This document shows positions 54,121 through 64,000 of a stretch of 64,000 nucleotides of DNA, piece after piece. A program made the position numbers and the translations under genes. The DNA is from Sphagnum compactum (taxonomy: Eukaryota; Bryophyta; Sphagnopsida; Sphagnales): the NCBI GenBank assembly GCA_965153455.1, contig OZ234504.1:11904001-11968000 (forward strand), in the 5' to 3' direction. How positions within the stretch are numbered: position 1 is the first letter of the stretch; each line of letters begins with the position of its first letter. The notes beneath the pieces were generated by a model that was not told the DNA's origin, did not search any database, and saw nothing but the letters and a program-made list of their open reading frames with translations.

Positions 54121-56911
54121 TTGAGAAGGCAATTGGAATGTGAATTGACAGTGAGAAAATCAGTTAAACTTCAGACTAGGCCTTCAAATGTTTTTTTGGG
54201 AAAGTATGTGACAAAACTGAGAGCCTTCATCCAATGCCAAAAATGTGACTATGCTCATTGCCAAGTGTTATTATAATCCTTATAGAAATGCTTTTGCTAC
54301 TACTACTATAGTAGTACTTGGGCAAGCTTCCACACTAATTAAATTATTTGTAGATATGTTGAAATTTTCCTCCCCCCGCCCCCCCCCAAAAAAAAAGAGC
54401 TAAATTTTGTGAAGGAAAAAGTAATAATATAATACATTAGGAATATTCTATTTTTTTGGAAACATGGAATCTTCAAATTGTAATTAATTATTCAACAGAC
54501 ATGTGTTAGAAACCTGCCCTTCCACTATGGTATTGTCTTTCTCAAAGGCTCTAAGTTGGTTGAAGAAAATTACCTAAGGCGCGCAACTCCATTCACCTTA
54601 AAAATGTAGAAACCCACCCTACGTCGCCACACGCCACCCCCCTCCCCCAAGAGGAAAGAATTTTCAATTTCATTGATGCATACCGGATGAATTAAATTCT
54701 CTGTTTTCGGTAAATCTTCATGGGTTTTTGCTAGGCACATCAATTTGGGGTAGAGAGAAATGTTACAATTCCAAAAGAAAAATATTTTCCTTCAAGTAAA
54801 ATTAAATTGCTTGAACAAAACGGAAAAAGAAAAAGATATATATATGTATATATATAGAGAGAGAGAGGCCAAGGGTGGGAGAGAAGAAAGAACAACAAAT
54901 GAATGAAATTTGAGAAAATGGATGAAACAAGGCCTCAAGTAAAACCCCAAAAAAAAAAAACAAAACAAAACAAAACCCAATAAAACAGTGTTCAAGAATG
55001 AAATTCATCAATAAATTTGTCAGATATCTATATAGTGGATGAAATCTTCTCGCATCAAATGCTACTACAGTTTTAGATCGAATTCTTAGTACAAATCTAT
55101 TGGATTGTGTATGGATGAAATTGATCACCACAATGTAGTTGTTTTTAACCAACCGAAATGAATAACAAGGACAAATTCACACATGGATAAATTTCATCCT
55201 TCGAGAATGAAATTGACCAAAAAGGGTAAAACTAACACTCAAGGATGAAAGTGATGTCCTAGGTTCTAAGAAACATACCACATGGATGATAACGAGTGTC
55301 TTTAATGAAAATGACACAATGGAAAGTATATTACATGACTGAAATTCAATGACAATGCGTAACGCTAACCAAATGATGAAATTTCACAATAAGGATGAAA
55401 TTTACATTTGTGGTTGAAATCAAAGATCATCCACATTCTCTCAAAATTTTAAGATTTCATCCATGAGATCAAACCAAAATTTTAAGCACATGCGATTATT
55501 TTTCATTAATGTGATCAATTTCATCAATGTAATATGTATCAATAGTATCATTCACATTGTGGGTTAAATGCTACTATTGATACATATTACATTGAATGTT
55601 GAATGATGACACTATTGATACATTCCATAATGTTGTGATGGTAACAATTGTTGCCAAACTCCATTTTTCATCCACATCATTTTCCATTAGCATTTTACCC
55701 ATCTTATTGAGTTCAGGCATCTCATTGATTTTCATGTAAAATCAACAACACAAGGGTCAAAGCTCATGACAAGCATGATGATAGAAAGGACATACACAAA
55801 TGTCACACAACAAACATATTTGAAATTATCATTGTTCTTGCAAAGAGCACAGCACAAACAATTTAAGGGCATTTGTTATGTGTGCTGGACAGGCAGGGGA
55901 AGTATTCATGGCAAATGGTTTTATACTTCCTGAGTTTTCAAAACACAAGACATTACTCACTACACCCAAAACACTCCCCAATTCCACTACACACAAAAAT
56001 AACCTTGCTCATTGCCAATCAAACAATCTATACAGTAATGTACATGACATCAGCTAGTAACACACAACCCTCAATACAGCACCTAACATCGTAACCCCAA
56101 CCCTATAGCTTTTTTAATGAAGAGAGCACCAGAACTTTCAAGAGCAGCTAGAGGAGCACCTTCATTTCCCACTCCCTCAAGTGCCAGTCTGACACTTGTT
56201 CCTTGCACTGAAAGAGATTTCAAAGACACAATCCAAAATAAATCATGTCTTCACCCACCTTCAACTCAACTTTTTATGATCAACAAACATAGGCTTCAGG
56301 TATCCTCCAAAGCCAGGAATGGTCAGAGGCAAACATCCACTACTTCAAAAGTTACATTTGGATTTGTATACTGCCCTACTCCATCACAAATTTCTACTGG
56401 TGGTGCTCACCATACCCACATAACAGACAATAATGTTACAGTTTGCTGTACTACTCTTTTTGTTTCTGGGATTATGGATCACAAATTGCCAGTAACAAGT
56501 GCATGGCAGAAGTTTGTGGATCAAAAGCCCCCCCCTCAAGACTTTTCCAAGAACATCATTTGACAACTTTCAATTGTCAAAAAAATTACAACCCTACCTA
56601 TTGTTGGACCTTCTATCAAGCATAACAAACTTGCCTTGCAGACTTAGCCATCAGTGGCTGCTGCGTCTTTTATCCTCGGGAACAATTTCTTCACACCCTT
56701 GAGCGAGGTGAAGTGGTTGCCTGACCATAAACTGCTCACCCCACCTCCCACCCCTGACCCACACTCCCCCCACAAAAAGACCTGGGAACCCACACTTCTA
56801 GAAGCCTCACTAGGAGAAACCCACACGCAGCTGTGCAACCTTGAATGAAAGAATAAAATTGTAGATTACTTGAACTAATCAACAGATTGGAAACTCTGAA
56901 CTAGAAAAGAA
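54121..56911. other. Intergenic region downstream of the EGF/RING gene
   Basis: AT-rich with A- and C-runs at about 54375-54395, a (TA)n/(GA)n patch at 54837-54868 and TTTTG-type runs near 54952-54977. The motif GATGAAAT(T) is scattered through 54.9-55.7 kb in a loose repetitive manner. I see no supported gene. The last few hundred bases before 56911 probably include the 3' UTR of the minus-strand gene. Confidence 0.5.
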
Positions 56912-57317
56912 TTACAAGGGTTTTTGAAACTGCAAGGTACTACTGCTAGCTGAAGCCATCCCTGACTCTGGCACATAAGAAGCCATTGAGCTGGAACTTG
57001 TGTCCTTTATACAGACAGAAGCACTTCCTTGGGCAGACAGCTCACCCAGTGATGACTTCAAGGACTGATAATTGGAGGAAGAGGTTTGGGGATCTAACCC
57101 CTCTGTCCCTGAAAAGTGCAAAGGCCACTGTTGTGTCACGATAGCAGGAGATATCATTGATGGTCTGTGTAAGTTCTGCAATGAAACTCGGCAAAGGGGG
57201 CAGCTTGAGTGTGTTTGAAACCACTCTACAATACAATTCTCGTGAAACACATGCTTGCATATAGGAATTTGACGCAGCAACTCCCCAACACTGTACCTGG
57301 ACAGGCAAATGCAACAC
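56912..57317 (-). CDS. EGF/RING gene exon 10, RING-H2 finger and tail
   Basis: Encodes residues 599-733. The metal ligands are C600, C603, C619, H621, H624, C627, C638 and C641 (CCIC, CKHVFHENC, CPLC), a complete C3H2C3 RING-H2. The Trp of VEWFQ that contacts E2 enzymes in this class is present. The roughly 90-residue tail is Ser/Gln-rich and looks disordered. Confidence 0.92.
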
Positions 57318-60300
57318 CTGCACACAAAAGTCATCAAAAAGATGCTAGTAAGCAGAAGACCTAGAAACTCACAAGGATTGACCATCCAAAGAATGGATAT
57401 GTAAGGAGAGAAAATGACCTAAGCAACATGATATTGTGATACAAATACAAAGTGAATATGGCCAGAGCCAGAGAGATGATAAAGCAGACATTAAATCCTA
57501 CACAGATCATGGAATAATATGGGGATTCACCAAATGCATTGTGCAAGATGCAATCAAACTCTACTGCTAACCCCTAACTCAAACCCCTAAATCCTGATTC
57601 CATCTGGTTGCCTTGATTGATAAGAACACAACTAGGGGGATGTGTCAATGACCAATAACTTGTAAAAGAGGAAAGTATACCTGTTCAGATTATGACATGA
57701 AAGATTTCCCTTGGAAATTTTCTGGGAAGAAAGAACGAATAGGCTAACCCCAATAACACCTAGACCAAACTTTACTATGAGGTGGTGCTTGCCCACCATT
57801 GCATAGCCGGCTCTAACAGATGTCTCAAAGTGTTTTCAACAATTGCAAATAAGTTACTTTTTAATTTCAATTTAGCTCCAAAAACTGCTGATGTAGCAAG
57901 TTTGGGAACATTGACTGTCAGAGTTTCTACTTTAACACCATTTGACCATAGATGGTTTGCTGGCTCCTAAATAATAGCCAGCTCAAACCACAAACCAGCT
58001 AGTACTTAAAACGAGCACCATCCCAACTCAACAGGTTAGACCTCCCAACAGACAGGTTAGACAGCTAGAAACTCACCTGTCCAAAACAGGTTCAGATATC
58101 CAGGGACCAATGCTCTACAGCAATTGTGAAATCAAGAGGATAAGCTGCATGGTTTGGATAGCTATGTTACAGGCTAGTTTTATTATCCATGCTACAAGTT
58201 CCAAAATGATAGTTACAAATGTACTAGAGACTTTGAAAATGAGAGGGTACATTTTCTGTCATCTTAGGTGCTTAGAGGTTAAATAGTATGACATACCGAG
58301 CCTCTTCTTCAAGAAAGAGTCCACCCTCAAAGGCCAGCAGAGGGAATGTGCTCACCACAACCGTATCCAAACGCTGTTGTCCTAGTGTTACCTAGAAAGC
58401 ATCACACAAATGTCAACTGAAAGTAGATGTATCTACAAACATGACTAGAAGGAAAACAAGGACTCATTAGCACACAGGATCACTACAGAAAGCTACAGTG
58501 TGAGCTTGTACCTCACTGGTTGCAACGCCCTCAAAATCCAGGAGTATGTTGCCATCTTCCCGGCCTGTCCTGTGATGCAATACATATATACATGTTCCTA
58601 CTGATACAAACAAAACAGCCGAGCTTGAAAATGCCACCACTATGGTTATCCACATAGCTAATCCATTGGTTGCACCTGCCAACAGCAACACTCCACCTTT
58701 GAAAATCATGATCCCACTTACTTGAACATAGTAGAAACCTTCTCACTCATTGAGGTAAACATATTGGGGAGCTTGAGAACACAAAGCACTTGCACCAGTA
58801 ACTACTTCCTAAGTCAAGGAAACCCTCACCTAAGATTAGAATCTCAAACTCAGCCTCTCCTCGCCTGTGGTAGTCAACATTGAAGACTGCAAGGATCACA
58901 TCTCCTCCAGCCAGAAGGTCATCACTGATTTCGTATGTGCTCGCAGCAGTCGCACTAAGATTACCATTTGAGAACTTCAGGTCATAATCTGTGAGTGTTG
59001 GAAATTGACTCTGTTGGGCCAGTAAAATTGGATTACCCCCATTGTAGTTGAACTGAATTGAAATATTTATACCAGAAGTTTGTATCTCACTCTTATTCAG
59101 AGTGATGTAAGCCAAGTCACCTGGTTGCAGCTGACCACTAAGTGGTTCTTTCGGCTTCGCTGGCCTAAGCGCTGTGGACAAATACAGAAGTCAAATTGTC
59201 AACAACCCTTGACCTTCTCATTCCTTACAACACATATGTCCTCACCACAGTACTAAAACAAGGTAAGATGGGCTTCCATTAGGCTAATTGAACCTCCACA
59301 CCCCTGAGCTAATTAATCTTCCAAACAATCTTCTTCACTTGGAACAACTAGAGTTCTTCCCAGGGAACATTCAACATGAATTAGACACTCACATCCTTCA
59401 CAGAAGCTTCCTCCATAACCAGGCTCACAATGACAGTCATTATCTCTGATGCAGACTCCCTGAGGAAATGAGCAATTTAAAGGGCACAAGCTCTGAGAAC
59501 TCTGTGCATTCACAATGGAGATGGTGGTATTGAAATATGTGGTCTCGTGCAGGCAGTGGTCAGCATTGAACACTCCAATGTAATATGTTCCAGATCCTCT
59601 GGTGAATATATGATCATAACTGAGCCGGTTCTGGAAACTTAGTAGATCTGAAAAGTCATTAGCATCAGTCTCCAATGGCAAAGCCTGAATTCCAGTTTTA
59701 CCCTCACTAGGCTTCAAGAACAGACAAACATCACCATGTGCACGTGCCAATTCCACTAGAATGCGGCTGTTGCTTTGCAAAACCTGTACCAAAAAACAAT
59801 TTGGCATTGTCACTACACAGAGGCCAAAGATCTCACCTTCGGCAGGGGATGCATAATGGCTCTTCAAAAAAAAATTGCTACTCAACAGAATCAGCAAATT
59901 GGATATGATCTAAAGACCATGTGCAAGTAACCATCCATAGTGCAACTAAGCAGATGGGATTTCTTGATCACACAAAAAATCAGTATCACCAAGTCAATTT
60001 CCACTCAACAACAGCTCTCTGCAGGGAGAGTCATACTGTGAACTCAAAGTACTTCCAATCACCAGGTCTCAAGACCTCTTCGTTGTGCATAATGTAACTT
60101 CCATTTCCTTGCACAAGATCACCACTGGCAGGTAGTTGTTCAACATCTGCATTGACACCATGCAAGTTATTTCACATAAAGGATAGCCCATGATCCAGTG
60201 TTTCTCTCTGGCTAAATGAGAAGCAATTTGTCTTTGGTTGTAATAGGGAACCAAGAAAAAAAGAAATTCCCTGAGGGTCCTTCACAAAATCAGGCCACCA

Positions 60301-62304
60301 CTATGCCATGCCATACCTTGCATTCAAGGACTGCAAAAAGACAATCCCAGACCATGAGAGTCTAAACTGAAAAGGGACATGCAGCAACAAACCTATTGTA
60401 CAAGTTGAGACGTTCACACCCCTGATGCATCGGCAAGTTGGGGGACTCACACATGGACCACTGTCAGGATCACTGCAGCTCAAGTTGCATCCTTTTGAGA
60501 CTGCATAAAGAACTTGCTGTCAATGACTTGATATTTCAAACCACTAAGGAAGACAAGTTCAGATACATGAAGTCCACAGACACTCTGCAGAAAGAGAAAA
60601 AATTTGCCAAAGTCTGGCTGGAAGTATGATTGAGCAGACCCCAAAAGAATAAATCAAAAAAGCAAATGAATACAAGCATTCAGAAGCTGCATGATTTTGA
60701 TAACATTTCCCAATGAGATCATACCTGAGCACCACGCTTTAATGGTAAACTGGAAAGGGTCGTTTTCGCTGTAAACACTGGCAAACCAAGGAGGCAAAGA
60801 GTCCAAATTATCTCCTAAAGGCAGATCTAGCTGAGCAAAAGGACGCCAATCTTCTGAGTCTGCCAGAGAATGCAACAAAACCATAAAGCTCTTACATCAA
60901 AGCCTTCAACCAAGTAGAGGGACTAGTTTCTCTTGAATGCAAACCCACATGCTCCTTAACATGGCAAATTCATAGGCAGTGGGCAATGTGGTGACGGGAT
61001 AAGTAGGTCTCATGTGTTCACAAACCTCATTAGTGTCATGAAGTAATGGGTAACAGCTTCGCACAGAGCAAACAAATAAGGGTTTCCAGAAGTTTCCAGA
61101 AGTTTTCACGGTCTTCTGCTCCGATGCAGTCTGAGACTGATGTAATCAGATTCCTGAAGTTTCAAACACATCTCTCTACAGAAGTTTGTTGTTCAGGATA
61201 ACCTAAAGTCTTCAACCCTCCCCTTCTGAAGATTAGGACACAAGTCACTGCACATCATCCCCCTGCTGGACTAAAACCTGATCAAGTTGCCACCTTGTTT
61301 GATCAACTATGTGGACTAAAGTGAATTCCATCAGTCCATATTCAATGCCAAAGAGATCCTGCTTGGCTCTGAGCTTGAAAGGGTTTTAGCACAGAGGTAT
61401 CTACATCTCTGCTTGAATCAAATGTGTGGATTGAAGTGAATTCCAACAGTATCTAATCAATGCCAGAGAGAGAGTATGCTTGGTTCTGAGCTTGCAAGGA
61501 TTTTAGCAGAGAGGTGCCATATGTGCAAGCTAGTGCAAAGTACTAAGTACATACCTACAATATCCGTTAGTGTAGTTCCATTGTCATTGTCATCATCACC
61601 ATCATCAGAACCAGAAGAATTGATAGCAGATGGCAATTTGCCACCTGTGTTGACCAGCAAACCCCATGTCCCATTGTAGATTGTATTACGGGGATAAACA
61701 TATGCTGCCACACTCAAATATCCACCTTCAAAATCCTCAGTGCAGCTCCTTGTATCTAGGGCATAGTATCTGTAACGATGTTGATCGACAATGTCCATCA
61801 AGCATGTGTTGTCTGCTGCTACGGTGCCATTGGGAGTAAAGTCCGGATCGTCATTCAGCAACCTGTATGAATGGCAGCCTAGGAAACCACCAGCCCAGGA
61901 AAAAAATTATAAAACCAAAACAGTAAAACGCTCTGAATCCATATCTTCACGTTGCTATAAAAGACTGCGAAAAGCTAACTGACTGCAGAGTAGGTAGTAG
62001 CGAAGAAGAAGGTCGAAGACAAAGCGTCAAAAACTCTGGCAACCTATTTGCAAACGGACATTGTGTTCATTACCACATCGCAATTTGCCTGACAAACAAA
62101 TTGCAGTTGATTTCACGCACATTTCCAACTTTCTCATTAGAAATTGGCCAAAAGATGTTAATGAAGCAACGGCTTACCGAGCGAGGAAAGGTAGATAACG
62201 AACAACACGAACAACAGGCAGCGCTTGCCATCCAGCAGCAACGCTACACCACCACGACAGGAGCTAAGCTGCAACGAAACCGAAACTTGCAAGCTCGGTT
62301 TCAT
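56912..62304 (-). CDS. Single-pass membrane protein with EGF-like modules and cytosolic RING-H2 finger, 733 aa
   Basis: Probable transmembrane E3 ubiquitin ligase. Exons in transcript order: 62304-62178, 61878-61555, 60859-60725, 60500-60393, 60146-60037, 59783-59393, 59171-58830, 58675-58512, 58391-58297, 57317-56912. They total 2202 nt (733 codons plus stop) with all phases consistent and GT-AG junctions. Layout: signal sequence (about 28-43), ectodomain 1 with an acidic linker (DDGDDDNDN), first EGF-like (about 197-228), ectodomain 2 (GDWKYFEF, GSGTYYIGVFNADH), second EGF-like (about 367-398), ectodomain 3, transmembrane helix (about 519-545), RING-H2 (600-641), Ser-rich tail. The ectodomains look beta-rich, like PPC-type modules, but that is inference. 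The Met at 62302-62304 was chosen because it precedes the signal sequence closely; one further upstream at 62379 is in frame. I do not recognise a named orthologue. Confidence 0.85.
58512..58675 (-). CDS. EGF/RING gene exon 8, transmembrane segment
   Basis: Encodes residues about 513-567 with the hydrophobic span MWITIVVAFSSSAVLFVSV followed by GTCIYVL and a basic HHRTGR stop-transfer. This places the EGF side outside the cytosol and the RING inside. Confidence 0.88.
59393..59783 (-). CDS. EGF/RING gene exon 6, second ectodomain and second EGF-like module
   Basis: The first part is beta-rich (VELARAHGDVCLFL, YYIGVFNADHC). It ends in a canonical EGF-like module with six Cys: CPLNCSFPQGVC then CHCEPGYGGSFC. 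The GYGGSFC signature is typical of EGF class 1. Confidence 0.88.
60393..60500 (-). CDS. EGF/RING gene exon 4, first EGF-like module
   Basis: A 108-nt exon with phase-1 introns on both sides that encodes one compact Cys-rich module (GCNLSCSDPDSGPCV, PTCRCIRGVNVSTC). The six Cys fit an EGF-like pattern with a short last loop. Confidence 0.8.
61290..61520 (+). repeat. About 110-bp tandem duplication in intron 2 of the EGF/RING gene
   Basis: TGTGGACTAAAGTGAATTCC, AATGCCA, GCTTGG(C/T)TCTGAGCTTG, and GGATTTTAGCA-type sequence occur twice, at about 61310-61400 and 61425-61517. The second copy ends about 40 bp from the exon 2 donor. A short TTTCCAGAAG triplication lies nearby at 61082-61106. Confidence 0.8.
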
Positions 62305-62379
62305 AACCTCGCCCCCAACAAAATCCACCACTAGTTCACAATAATAACAATAATATCCTTCCTGTACGCCCTTCCACAC

Positions 62380-63165
62380 CGCCGAGAACCGTTCTCCGCC
62401 CCACTGCCCCCCACAGTTTCACCTCCTTCACTTCCTGTACCTGATGTCCTGACTTTCTGTACCTTCACGCCGCCAATGTACAAGATATCCTCATCAACAC
62501 ACAAGCAGACTTTTGCCACAAAAAACAGCGCAAAAACGTTTTAGTGAACAAAAGAATCATTCTATGACTCTCTAGACAAGAGCACAAAACACTTGATGCA
62601 AAGCGTGATTACTTTCCCCCTCACAAACGTGTTGTGTTCTCTCCAACAATGCAAGACTACAAGAGATCAGCAGCGAGCAGAGCGTCGTCGGGTGCATCAT
62701 CGCGGGAAGAAGCTCTCGATCCGCGGCGAGGTTGAACGGTCCAACCTCCCCTGGGCGCGAGCTGCAAGCCAAGTGTGTCACCGTCCCTAGAAAACACCCG
62801 CAGAGCCTCGCGGGTGGCTCTTGGGGGCGGCTGCTTGTGCAGTGAGTACCTACTGCAGCCAGAAACAGGTACCTACTACCAGAGTGTTTTTCTTTGGGGT
62901 AGGCCGTTTCTTGTAGGGGCCGCCCGGCTGGTTGTAGGACAGGCAACGTAGATAGTACCAACAAGTAGGCCAGTCTCTAAGGGCCAGTTCCTTAGGTTTT
63001 AAGGGCCATGTTCCTGGTTTTTTTTGGCGGCTGCTTGACTGTGGGACCCGGTCCTAAGAGCGTGGATCTGCCACGACGATGTGGATTGTGAAGTGCTAAG
63101 ACTGTCCGGTCTTCGTAAGGGCTTTCCTTCCACCACCGAAGTACCACGGCAACTTCCATACTCTA
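62380..63165. other. Region upstream of the EGF/RING gene
   Basis: Higher GC than the surrounding intergenic DNA and probably promoter sequence for the minus-strand gene. Overlapping open frames on both strands (62.57-62.96 and 63.0-63.4 kb) are long only because of composition; I see no family motif in them. No clear TATA box for the minus-strand gene. Confidence 0.45.
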
Positions 63166-63169
63166 ATCT

Positions 63170-63180
63170 TATATATAAAG
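63170..63180 (+). promoter_or_regulatory. TATA-box candidate for a plus-strand gene
   Basis: TATATATAAAG is a strong TATA match. It is followed about 30 bp later by a GC-rich leader with CGTC/CGTG repeats. Confidence 0.5.
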
Positions 63181-63254
63181 TCACTTGTTGCGTCCGTCCG
63201 TGCGTGCGTGCGTCGAGGTCCTGACAGTGGAGGTCTTGTCCGTCCGTCGAGGTC

Positions 63255-63365
63255 CTGAAACCCAGATCCCAGCGCAAAGAGACGACGAAGCGCAAAGAGA
63301 CGACGAAGAGGCCGCAGATGGCTGCTTCTTGACAACTTTCATGCAAACCCAGATCCCAGCGCTTG
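63255..63365 (+). repeat. Short direct repeats in the putative leader
   Basis: AACCCAGATCCCAGCGC occurs at about 63259 and 63345, and GCGCAAAGAGACGACGAAG occurs twice in tandem between them. GTCGAGGTCCTGA is also doubled just upstream. Confidence 0.85.
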
Positions 63366-63461
63366 CTTTCGTTTTGTGGCTTTTGCCGGTCATGATCGTC
63401 GACCACGCTTGAAGCGCAGCGAGCGGGAGGGAAGGAGGTTTACACTTTGGACGCTGCAACC

Positions 63462-63497
63462 ATGGCTTTCCGAGGTTCTGATGATGCATCGGAAAAC
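63462..63497 (+). CDS. Possible first coding exon of a gene leaving the window
   Basis: ATG at 63462 in good context (CAACCATGG) encodes MAFRGSDDASEN, then meets GAAAAC/GTAAAC, a fair donor. A TATA candidate lies 290 bp upstream. The intervening leader has upstream ATGs with short frames at about 63317 and 63341. Downstream exons would be beyond 64000, so the product cannot be identified. Confidence 0.3.
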
Positions 63498-64000
63498 GTA
63501 AACTGTTTTTCTCTCCCTTGACTCTCCCTTTCTTTCCGTGTGATCCTGCGACTACTTATATTTTTGTCATCATTTAAAATATTTGTTTTTGTTATACTCA
63601 TTTTGGTATGGTACTCTTTGTTCTCACATTCTCTGACTCCAGTTTCATCTTCTTCTGAACTCCAACAGCAAACTGTTCTAATAACCTAAAAACACACACA
63701 AACACACCATCTGAATCGACCATGAACAACAAAACAATACTGTCATCAAAGAAATCCACAACCCCTCCAGAAAAAAAAGTTTTCTCTCGCATAATGGGAT
63801 TATTTATATATTATTTTCAAAATAAAATGGTAGAGAGAAGATTTGTCAGTTTTCAGAGGTTCAAAAATCAAGCTTCTTATTGTAAATCTGCAAACCAGAG
63901 GCTTTCTTTTTTCCAGCTCCAATGATATGAATCTGGCAACAACTTTTGTATATGTTTCTCCAAAAAAGCCCTTTGTAAAATATATTAAAATATATAACAT

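Noticed and set aside
56117-56563. 148-codon plus-strand open frame near the 3' end of the EGF/RING gene
   Set aside because: No recognisable domain, no splice or promoter support, and it lies opposite the probable 3' UTR of the minus-strand gene. It could be real, but nothing supports it beyond length.
62572-63406. Long minus-strand frames (130 and 135 codons) upstream of the EGF/RING gene
   Set aside because: They have no family motif, overlap plus-strand promoter-like signals and direct repeats, and look like composition-driven frames.

Overview
The window is nuclear DNA from a streptophyte, most likely a land plant. The evidence is spliced GT-AG genes, the plant-type telomere heptamer TTTAGGG scattered as short interstitial arrays, a land-plant PADRE (DUF4228) protein, a plant class-C BEACH protein and a CACTA-type element. 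Very AT-rich intergenic DNA, many microsatellites and poly-Q tracts would suit a non-seed lineage (moss, lycophyte or fern), but that placement is only a guess.

Layout. 1-13.0 kb is AT-rich, gene-poor DNA with degenerate minisatellites, one short CACTA-type element (5207-5360) and a SINE-like pol III box pair. 14.47-33.60 kb (+) holds one very large gene. I could splice it by hand into 32 exons that keep one open frame of 3465 codons. It encodes a BEACH-domain protein of the plant BCHC/Neurobeachin type, with N-terminal helical repeats, a ConA-like lectin domain, PH, BEACH and WD40. 36.07-36.97 kb (-) is a single-exon PADRE protein whose 3' end runs into a 49-bp tandem repeat. 37-39 kb is its simple-repeat-rich upstream region. 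39-52 kb is AT-rich intergenic DNA with a MITE pair, segmental and tandem duplications and telomere-like arrays. 52.3-53.1 kb is a GC-rich island that may hold the 5' end of an unrecognised gene. 53.5-54.1 kb is a minisatellite. 56.91-62.30 kb (-) is a 10-exon gene for a 733-residue single-pass membrane protein: signal sequence, three predicted beta-rich ectodomains, two EGF-like modules, a transmembrane helix and a cytosolic RING-H2 finger. 63.17-64.0 kb may be the promoter and first exon of a further plus-strand gene leaving the window.

The two large genes both point to membrane traffic or protein turnover: BEACH proteins act in vesicle and endosome traffic and mRNP bodies, and transmembrane RING-H2 proteins act in ubiquitination at endomembranes. 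Nothing in the sequence links them functionally. The most notable signals are a probable U12-type intron, two probable GC-AG introns, a decayed tandem copy of part of an exon, a roughly 550-bp repeat shared by two introns of the BEACH gene, telomere-fusion-like palindromes inside introns, and the EGF/RING-H2 architecture with a run of phase-1 introns. I found no CRISPR array, operon, intact retroelement or complete tRNA gene.
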